From the NCBI GenBank assembly GCA_903933995.1, contig CAIZMD010000079.1, positions 1 through 10,940 of the forward strand: a stretch of 10,940 nt of DNA, read 5' to 3'. The position numbers and the translations under genes were made by a program. The notes under the pieces were generated by a model. That model did no database searches and had not been told where the DNA came from. It saw only the letters and a list, made by a program, of their open reading frames with translations. Source of the stretch: an uncultured Bacteroidota bacterium (lineage in GTDB: Bacteria; Bacteroidota; Bacteroidia; Chitinophagales; Chitinophagaceae). Shown here one piece after another: positions 6,124-10,940 of this stretch; position 1 is the stretch's first letter, and every line of letters begins with the position of its first letter.

Positions 6124-7152
6124 ATGTTTGAAAAATCCTTACCCAGTGTAGCTATTGTAATCCTGAATTATAATGGTAAAAAACACCTGGAAAATTTCCT
6201 GCCATCAGTTTTACAATCTACTTATGAGAATAAGCGTGTGATTGTAGCGGATAATGCATCTACTGATGAGAGCATTGCTTTTGTTAAAGCAGCATTTCCA
6301 ACGGTAGAAATGATCATCAATCAGCAAAACGATGGTTTTGCAGGTGGTTATAATTGGGCTTTGTCAAATATTGAAGCAGATTATTATGTATTGCTCAATT
6401 CTGATGTCTCTGTTACTGCTGGTTGGATAGAGCCTATTATACATTTAATGGAATCTGATACTAAAATTGGCGCCTGTCAGCCCAAACTATTATCCTATTT
6501 CAACCCTCATTTATTTGAATACGCAGGTGCAGCTGGTGGTTATATTGACCTGTTTGGATATCCTTTTTCTAGGGGTAGAATCTTTGATGTTTGTGAAGCA
6601 GATCAAGGACAGTATAACCAAGTAAAGTCTATCTTTTGGGCCTCTGGTGCAGCATTGTTTGTGCGTTCTAAAATATACCATCAATTAGGTGGGTTAGATA
6701 GTAGCTTTTTTGCACACCAAGAAGAAATTGATATGTGTTGGCGCATGCAATTGGCGGGTTATCAAGTCATGTCTTGCCCAAGCTCAATTGTTTACCATGT
6801 AGGAGCAGGTACCCTGCCAAGAGGTGGGCGAAAAGTGTATTTGAACTTTAGAAATAATTTGGTCATGCTTTGCAAAAATTTGCCTTGGCATGAATTGGTT
6901 TGGAAACTTCCTTTTAGGTTAGGTTTAGATGCTATTTCAGCATGGAAGGGCTTATTAGGTGGCGATGCTTCCTTTTTCACGGCTATTTTTAAAGCGCATA
7001 TCAATTTGTTTTTATGGATGCTTCAAGGGAAGATAAAAAGATCTGTTGGCTCTAAACCCTTGTCAGCATTGAATGGTGTGTATAAGGGGTCGGTTGTTTG
7101 GCAGTATTTTATTGCCAAGCATACCCAGTTTCAAGAAATTATTAAAAAATAG
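6124..7152 (+). CDS. Family 2 glycosyltransferase (rhamnosyltransferase-like)
   Basis: The 342-residue protein has a GT-A fold at its N-terminus: VILNYNG (12-18) opening the Rossmann-like core, VADNASTD (41-48), the metal/nucleotide-sugar motif NSD (92-94), ASGAALFVR (173-181) and the acidic catalytic motif QEEID (199-203) followed by WRMQLAGY. The pattern resembles WbbL-type rhamnosyltransferases of O-antigen or exopolysaccharide synthesis. Donor and acceptor sugars are inferred only loosely. The C-terminal 100 residues contain amphipathic or hydrophobic segments (about 255-300) likely to associate with the inner membrane. I chose ATG 6124 over a GTG six bases upstream; both precede the conserved core at residue 9. 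No other polysaccharide genes are nearby, so it is not part of a recognisable glycan locus here. Confidence 0.9.
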   Translation: MFEKSLPSVAIVILNYNGKKHLENFLPSVLQSTYENKRVIVADNASTDESIAFVKAAFPTVEMIINQQNDGFAGGYNWALSNIEADYYVLLNSDVSVTAGWIEPIIHLMESDTKIGACQPKLLSYFNPHLFEYAGAAGGYIDLFGYPFSRGRIFDVCEADQGQYNQVKSIFWASGAALFVRSKIYHQLGGLDSSFFAHQEEIDMCWRMQLAGYQVMSCPSSIVYHVGAGTLPRGGRKVYLNFRNNLVMLCKNLPWHELVWKLPFRLGLDAISAWKGLLGGDASFFTAIFKAHINLFLWMLQGKIKRSVGSKPLSALNGVYKGSVVWQYFIAKHTQFQEIIKK

Positions 7153-7176
7153 CTTTTATAATTTCATTGTGAATCC

Positions 7177-7184
7177 TATTTTTG
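7177..7184 (+). promoter_or_regulatory. -7 box for the 67-residue small protein
   Basis: TATTTTTG is an exact match to TAnnTTTG, placed 17 bases before the ATG at 7202. No convincing TTTG is seen 18-21 bases upstream. Its position argues against the in-frame ATG at 7187, which would lie upstream of or at the transcription start. Confidence 0.45.
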
Positions 7185-7201
7185 CAATGCAAAAGAAAAA
7201 T

Positions 7202-7405
7202 ATGTCAAACGAAATTCATAGCGAAAACGAACAAGATTTTACCAAGAATTGGGTATCATCCTCTAGATTCTTGTTTTATCTGCAAGTATTTTGCATTCTG
7301 TCCTTTGTATTAGGTGGTTGTTACCGTATGTATCATCAGCGTTATCCGGGTAAACCTGATATTGAGATTCAGGGTAGCACTAAGTACACTCCTGAGTACA
7401 AATAA
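7202..7405 (+). CDS. Small single-span membrane protein or lipoprotein, unknown function
   Basis: I do not recognise a family. The 67-residue product has an acidic, polar N-terminus (1-21), one hydrophobic segment at about 23-39 ending LGGC (C40), and a short polar tail with Pro, Gly and Tyr. Two readings are possible: a single-pass membrane protein, or a lipoprotein with C40 as the lipidated residue of a lipobox-like LGGC. The long, negatively charged n-region makes the second less typical. I chose ATG 7202 because an A-rich stretch precedes it and a perfect -7 box lies 17 bases upstream; an in-frame ATG at 7187 would add MQKKN. It follows the glycosyltransferase by 49 bases and precedes the tRNA-Gly promoter, with no terminator in between. 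Confidence 0.65.
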   Translation: MSNEIHSENEQDFTKNWVSSSRFLFYLQVFCILSFVLGGCYRMYHQRYPGKPDIEIQGSTKYTPEYK

Positions 7406-7423
7406 AAAAAGTTGAAAAAAAAT

Positions 7424-7453
7424 TTTGTCAGGAACTTGAAGTCGCTATTTTTG
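7424..7453 (+). promoter_or_regulatory. Promoter of the tRNA-Gly/tRNA-Leu unit
   Basis: TTTG at 7424-7427, an 18-base spacer and TATTTTTG at 7446-7453 match the Bacteroidota housekeeping promoter well. The predicted start is around 7460, about 20 bases before the mature tRNA-Gly. Confidence 0.6.
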
Positions 7454-7480
7454 CACTCCTAATTTAGTTCTTTACATCAC

Positions 7481-7556
<76 letters not shown>

Positions 7557-7557
7557 G

Positions 7558-7595
7558 AATCCCGTCCCGCATAAGGCGGAACGGGATTTTTTTTT
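7558..7595 (+). terminator. Terminator-like hairpin between tRNA-Gly and tRNA-Leu
   Basis: AATCCCGT (7558-7565) pairs with ACGGGATT (7581-7588). After a C/A mismatch, CCGC (7567-7570) pairs with GCGG (7576-7579) around a 5-base loop, and nine T residues end at 7595. It is a strong intrinsic terminator by appearance, yet tRNA-Leu begins only 8 bases later, so some read-through seems necessary. Confidence 0.85.
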
Positions 7596-7603
7596 ACTTG
7601 TTT

Positions 7604-7689
7604 GCCTTGGTGGTGGAACTGGTAGACACGCAGGACTTAAAATCCTGTTTGCAGCAATGCAAGTGCGGGTTCGATTCCCGCCTGAGGCA
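7604..7689 (+). tRNA. tRNA-Leu (anticodon TAA)
   Basis: This is a class II tRNA of 86 bases. The acceptor is GCCTTGG (7604-7610) with CTGAGGC (7682-7688), including G-T pairs. The anticodon stem CAGGA/TCCTG encloses CTTAAAA with anticodon TAA. A long variable arm and a GCGGG-TTCGATT-CCCGC T arm follow. The discriminator is A7689, as expected for leucine. CCA is not encoded. The tRNA reads UUA and UUG codons. Confidence 0.96.
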
Positions 7690-7702
7690 CAAATCGAAAA
7701 AG

Positions 7703-7737
7703 AAACCCTTGACCAGAAATGGTGCAAGGGTTTTTTT
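7703..7737 (+). terminator. Terminator after tRNA-Leu, possibly bidirectional
   Basis: AAACCCTTG (7703-7711) pairs with CAAGGGTTT (7725-7733), and ACCA (7712-7715) with TGGT (7720-7723), leaving G7724 bulged. T residues run to 7737. On the minus strand the same hairpin is followed by TTTCTTTTTC, so it could also end the convergent secreted-protein gene that stops at 7782. Confidence 0.88.
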
Positions 7738-7781
7738 ATGCGCTTCAATAAATGTTTTTGGATCTAAACTATTTGATGCTC

Positions 7782-8612
7782 TTATTGAAATTCGTACTTG
7801 TATTCAATCTTACCAACCAGTTTTCTTTCATTGTCTCTGCAGGTCTCTTTCCATTTTAATCCCTTTTCATTGTATTCATATTGCCATGTAAAATATTGGC
7901 CGCTTCCAGATAATTGGGTCATCTGTACCAACTTACCCTTGGCATCATATTCAAACACATAATCGGGTACCAATTTTTTCAGCTTCTGGTTATATCGCAC
8001 AATATCAGTTAACCTATGTTGCTGGTCATAATAATAGTAATAGGTTTCTAAGGGAGTATTTTTTCTGCTCCATTGTTCTTCCGCCACATTGCCCTCTTCG
8101 TCTATCACAATTTTAGCCATACTGGTATCAATTTTGTTTTTGACTTTTACAATGGATGCTGGTAAACCATTGGTCCCATAAATCCAATCCCTATATTCTT
8201 GTGTGCTATATTTCACAGCCGTATCTCCAGAAGTTAAACTCAGCTTGATCAACTTTCCAGTATTATCATAGAAGTATTCCATTTTATTATCAATCCCATT
8301 ACTATTAGAGAGGGTTCTTTTTAATTTACTCAGTTCAAAAAAACTGGTTACCGTGCTGGTTTTTCCTGATTGAATCCCCGATTTGGTGCTAAGTTTTTTC
8401 CCATCCATCGTCAATTCCTGCTCCAATAAAAATTTCTCATTGGCGCTGCCATCTTCTTCAAAACTGATAGCCGTAATTTTCTTGACCTTATTGGCTCTCA
8501 ATAATTGGTATTGTGCCTGACTTTGGGCCGTGGCCAGCAAGTCATTAAAATAATATTGGCCCCAAGCGGAAGAAATGAATAGAAATGCCAGGCTTGTTAA
8601 CAATAATTTCAT
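7782..8612 (-). CDS. Secreted protein with YD-like beta-strand repeats, unknown function
   Basis: The 276-residue protein begins with a clear signal peptide (MKLLLTSLAFLFISSAWG) whose predicted cleavage lies before Q19, common in Bacteroidota exported proteins. The mature part shows irregular repeats of the YD/RHS-wrap type: EYFYDNTGKLIKL (112-124), VIDEEGNVAEE (169-179), YYYDQQHRLTDI (193-204), FEYDAKGKLVQM (220-231) and YEYNEKGLKWKE (245-256). Such repeats form extended beta sheets. There is no toxin domain, core-release motif or sorting domain, and the length is far below that of Rhs proteins. It is likely periplasmic or surface-exposed; no catalytic role can be assigned. It has a near-consensus promoter and stands alone as a transcription unit. 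Confidence 0.78.
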   Translation of the reverse strand: MKLLLTSLAFLFISSAWGQYYFNDLLATAQSQAQYQLLRANKVKKITAISFEEDGSANEKFLLEQELTMDGKKLSTKSGIQSGKTSTVTSFFELSKLKRTLSNSNGIDNKMEYFYDNTGKLIKLSLTSGDTAVKYSTQEYRDWIYGTNGLPASIVKVKNKIDTSMAKIVIDEEGNVAEEQWSRKNTPLETYYYYYDQQHRLTDIVRYNQKLKKLVPDYVFEYDAKGKLVQMTQLSGSGQYFTWQYEYNEKGLKWKETCRDNERKLVGKIEYKYEFQ

Positions 8613-8629
8613 ACATACTGATTAGGTCT

Positions 8630-8661
8630 CAAAGTTATGGGCCACAACAGCAAGTTTCAAA
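8630..8661 (-). promoter_or_regulatory. Promoter of the YD-repeat secreted protein gene
   Basis: On the minus strand TTTG (8661-8658), a 20-base spacer and TAACTTTG (8637-8630) match the Bacteroidota consensus exactly. The -7 box ends 17 bases before the ATG at 8612, leaving a leader of about 10 bases. Confidence 0.62.
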
Positions 8662-8725
8662 AGAACCTAAGCCACAGTGTGGGTGGCTATTGGTTTGTTC
8701 TGTATTTTTAGTCAAATCTTAACAA

Positions 8726-9859
8726 GTGTCACATCAAAAGGAAAGGGTAGAAAAAAATTGTTTGAATTGTAATGCTGAAGTGCAGGGACGCTTTTGTCAG
8801 GTTTGTGGGCAAGAAAATATTGAAACCAAAGAATCCTTTTGGTCTTTGGCTACCCATTTTGTGTATGATGTAACCCATTTTGACGGCAAGTTTTTTAGCA
8901 CTTTAAAATACTTGCTTTTTAGACCAGGATTTCTCTCACAAGAATATTTAAAGGGAAGGAGAATCACCTACTTACACCCCATACGGATGTATGTGTTTAC
9001 CTCTGCTATTTTCTTTTTGATTTTGTTTAGCTTTTATCAAAAAGCTTCCGAGAGAGTTGTCAGGATTAATGAAAATCAACAAACAGCTACGGAATTAATC
9101 AAGGAATTGGAGGGTAAAAAAAAGGCAATGATAAAAACCCTCCCAATCTTACCCGACAGCAGTTCCGTTGATTCATCCCGTCAAGAAGTTAAAAAAAGGA
9201 TTGTAGCGTTAGACAGGGATATTCTAACGCTCAAGAAAGACAGTACCCAAAGGGAAAAAATAGCTTCCTTATATGATGACAATAATAGCTTTCAATTTGG
9301 AGGAGACGACTATAGAGGGGCATATAACGTAAAAGCATATGACAGTATACAAAATACCCTTCCGCCAAGTGAAAGGAGAAATTTCATCATTGCCAGAATT
9401 CAAAAACAGAACATCATTTTAAAGGAGAAATATGGACATGACAAAAAAGCGATGAATAATGCCATACTTGACAAGTTCAGGCATATGTTTCCTCAAATGT
9501 TGTTTGTTTCCTTACCCATGTTTGCCTTATTTCTAACCTTATTATATGTCAGAAGAAAGGATTTGTTTTATGTAAACCATGTGGTGTTTACCATACACTT
9601 GTATTGCGCCACCTTTATTTTGATTTTGTTTAGTTTGTGGTTTGGTTCCGTACTTAAATGGATTCATATAAAAGAGGATGCAGCATTTGGAATATTTTCT
9701 ATGATCATTTTGTTTTATTGGTATAAGGCATTTAGAAATTTCTATACCCAATCCAGAAAGAAAACCGCACTCAAATATGTATTGTTATTTTTCTTAACCC
9801 TCTTTTTGATTTTATTGTTGTTCATAAGCTTTTTCATGTTTTCCTTTTTTGTTATTTAA
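8726..9859 (+). CDS. DUF3667-type membrane protein with N-terminal zinc ribbon
   Basis: The 377-residue protein opens with a four-cysteine zinc ribbon (C12-x2-C15, C24-x2-C27, followed by GQEN). The block THFVYDVTHFDGKFFSTLKYLLFRPGF (43-69) then YLKGRRITYLHPIRMYVF (74-91) is characteristic of DUF3667 proteins, widespread in Bacteroidota and of unknown function. Likely membrane helices are at about 88-104, 256-275, 286-308, 319-335 and 349-376. Between the first two lies a 150-residue polar, partly coiled-coil region (105-250). The GTG start is forced: an in-frame TAA lies two codons upstream, and the first internal ATG is residue 88, which would remove the zinc ribbon. mazG follows after 9 bases, suggesting one operon. 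Confidence 0.83.
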   Translation: MSHQKERVEKNCLNCNAEVQGRFCQVCGQENIETKESFWSLATHFVYDVTHFDGKFFSTLKYLLFRPGFLSQEYLKGRRITYLHPIRMYVFTSAIFFLILFSFYQKASERVVRINENQQTATELIKELEGKKKAMIKTLPILPDSSSVDSSRQEVKKRIVALDRDILTLKKDSTQREKIASLYDDNNSFQFGGDDYRGAYNVKAYDSIQNTLPPSERRNFIIARIQKQNIILKEKYGHDKKAMNNAILDKFRHMFPQMLFVSLPMFALFLTLLYVRRKDLFYVNHVVFTIHLYCATFILILFSLWFGSVLKWIHIKEDAAFGIFSMIILFYWYKAFRNFYTQSRKKTALKYVLLFFLTLFLILLLFISFFMFSFFVI

Positions 9860-9868
9860 ACTAATAAT

Positions 9869-10645
9869 ATGTCTGAACTCTCTGATAGTTTTTTGGCCCT
9901 GGTTAAGATCATGGATGAGTTGCGTGAGCAATGCCCCTGGGATAAAAAACAAACCATTCAAACCCTGCGCCCATTAACCATTGAGGAAACCTATGAGTTG
10001 GCCGATGCTATTACAGAGAATGACTGGAAGGGGGTAAAAGAGGAGTTAGGAGATATTATGTTGCATTTGTTGTTCTATGCCAAGATTGGTTCAGAACAGC
10101 AGCAGTTTACCCTGCAAGAAGTATTGGAAGGCATTAGCGCCAAACTCATTCATCGGCATCCCCATATTTATGGAGATGTAAAAGTGCAGGATGAAGAAGA
10201 GGTAAAAAGAAACTGGGAAAAACTGAAAATGAAGGAGGGTAAGAAGTCTGTGCTTGGGGGTGTGCCAACATCCTTACCCGCCATTGTAAAAGCTACCCGG
10301 ATCCAAGAAAAAGCCAAACAGGTTGGTTTTGAATGGGACAATAAAGAAGACGTTTGGAAAAAAGTGCAGGAAGAAATGGAGGAGTTGCAAGAAGCTATTC
10401 AAACCAAGACACAGGAAGACATAGAAGAGGAATTTGGAGATGTTTTATTCAGTTTGGCAAATTATGCACGGTTTTTGCAGGTAGATGCAGAAGGTGCTCT
10501 AGAAAAGACCAATAAAAAGTTTATCCGCCGCTTTCAGGAAATGGAATCCATTGCCCTAGCTAGTGGAAAAGAATTGACTACGATGAGCCTAGATGAAATG
10601 GATCAGATCTGGAATCTGGTAAAACAGCAAATGAAGAAAAGTTGA
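9869..10645 (+). CDS. mazG: Nucleoside triphosphate pyrophosphohydrolase MazG
   Basis: MazG hydrolyses NTPs or dNTPs to monophosphates and pyrophosphate, cleaning the nucleotide pool and influencing ppGpp-linked starvation responses. The 258 residues form two tandem MazG domains. The first has E39-E40-x2-E43 (TIEETYELADAI) and E59-x2-D62 (KEELGDIMLHLLFYA). The second has EEMEELQEAI (168-177) and E188-x2-D191 (EEEFGDVLFSLANYARFL). The N-terminal CPWDKKQT (22-29) and RHPHIYGD (96-103) are also typical of full-length MazG. All metal-binding acidic residues seen in active members appear present. It starts 9 bases after the DUF3667 gene, and its stop codon overlaps the start of the next gene. It is not linked to a mazEF toxin-antitoxin pair here. 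Confidence 0.96.
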   Translation: MSELSDSFLALVKIMDELREQCPWDKKQTIQTLRPLTIEETYELADAITENDWKGVKEELGDIMLHLLFYAKIGSEQQQFTLQEVLEGISAKLIHRHPHIYGDVKVQDEEEVKRNWEKLKMKEGKKSVLGGVPTSLPAIVKATRIQEKAKQVGFEWDNKEDVWKKVQEEMEELQEAIQTKTQEDIEEEFGDVLFSLANYARFLQVDAEGALEKTNKKFIRRFQEMESIALASGKELTTMSLDEMDQIWNLVKQQMKKS

Positions 10646-10940
10646 TCAACCACATTAGACAAAGCGCATACAAACACGGTTACCTGCTAATTACAGCAGC
10701 GTGGTTGTATACCATTTCCTTCATCTTTATCAATTATTGGAGTTATAATTCCTCTCCTCAAAAAGTCAAGAGCAAACTAGAACAAAGAATTGCCAGCAAC
10801 GAACTAAGGTTTCAACAAATTAGCCAAGACAGTAATTTATTAACGCAATTACTGGCTGATACCCTTACAAAAGCCAAGTCTCAATTGATGAATGAGACCC
10901 TTGGTCTTTTTGTCTATCAAACCAATAATGGGCAGGACCC
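10642..10940 (+). CDS. Membrane protein with TM plus coiled-coil N-terminus (partial), possibly a sensor kinase
   Basis: An open frame runs from a TTG at 10642 to the window end (99 codons) without a stop. The TTG overlaps the mazG TGA (TTGA), typical of translational coupling, and GAAGAAAAG precedes it. The product has a short basic N-terminus, one membrane helix at about 14-33 (ending FINYW), then a helical, Gln/Leu/Lys-rich, coiled-coil-like stretch (about 40-85) and LGLFVYQTNNGQD. That arrangement resembles the start of Bacteroidota sensor histidine kinases with an extracytoplasmic sensing region, but no kinase motif lies inside the window, so the function is a guess. Confidence 0.6.
   Translation, partial: MINHIRQSAYKHGYLLITAAWLYTISFIFINYWSYNSSPQKVKSKLEQRIASNELRFQQISQDSNLLTQLLADTLTKAKSQLMNETLGLFVYQTNNGQD

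Noticed and set aside
7782..8612. Rhs/polymorphic toxin
   Set aside because: YD-like repeats are present, but there is no core-release motif, no C-terminal toxin domain, no immunity gene, and the length is far too short.
8671..8687. Inverted repeat CCACA-G-TGTGG / GCCAC-N7-GTGGC between the secreted protein and DUF3667 genes
   Set aside because: The arms are only 5 bases long; this is weak evidence for an operator and could easily be chance, so it was not listed as a feature.
9869..10645. Toxin-antitoxin or phage-defence role for MazG
   Set aside because: It is the full-length two-domain housekeeping form, and no mazE/mazF or defence gene lies nearby.

Overview
The window looks like an ordinary chromosomal stretch of a Bacteroidota bacterium. 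A family such as Chitinophagaceae is plausible, but that is inference. Supporting signs are: several start-proximal TAnnTTTG-like -7 boxes, two with a TTTG -33 box 18-20 bases upstream; no clear Shine-Dalgarno sequences; a DUF3667-type zinc-ribbon membrane protein; a secreted protein whose signal peptide ends just before Gln; two of three tRNA genes without an encoded CCA; and AT-rich DNA. I see no transposase, integrase, phage gene, CRISPR array or rRNA.

Layout. Positions 1-2900 hold a tightly packed minus-strand cluster. Read in transcription order it contains a uridine phosphorylase-type nucleoside phosphorylase, diaminopimelate epimerase (dapF), a CorA-type divalent cation channel and a Nudix hydrolase cut by the window edge. 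Positions 3015-3114 hold tRNA-Cys(GCA) and a strong terminator. A small four-helix membrane protein follows on the plus strand and converges, with a 4-base overlap of the ends, on minus-strand ornithine aminotransferase (rocD). A 193-base divergent region with two inverted repeats separates rocD from a plus-strand run: an anchored SxxK serine hydrolase of the beta-lactamase/NylB fold, a family 2 glycosyltransferase and a 67-residue membrane-anchored small protein. Positions 7481-7737 hold tRNA-Gly(GCC) and tRNA-Leu(UAA), each followed by a terminator-like hairpin. Next come a minus-strand secreted protein with YD-like beta repeats, and, divergently, a DUF3667 membrane protein, mazG and the first 99 codons of a TM plus coiled-coil protein that overlaps the mazG stop codon.

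The genes do not form one dedicated system. They cover nucleotide salvage and sanitation (phosphorylase, Nudix, MazG), cell-wall and lysine precursor supply (DapF), amino-acid catabolism (RocD), ion transport, glycan synthesis and several envelope proteins of unknown role. I did not find a convincing new biological system. The points most worth a second look are transcriptional: genes placed directly behind intrinsic terminators with no visible promoter, possible leaderless starts at rocD and the glycosyltransferase, the palindromes in the rocD/serine hydrolase divergent region, and the uncharacterised membrane proteins.
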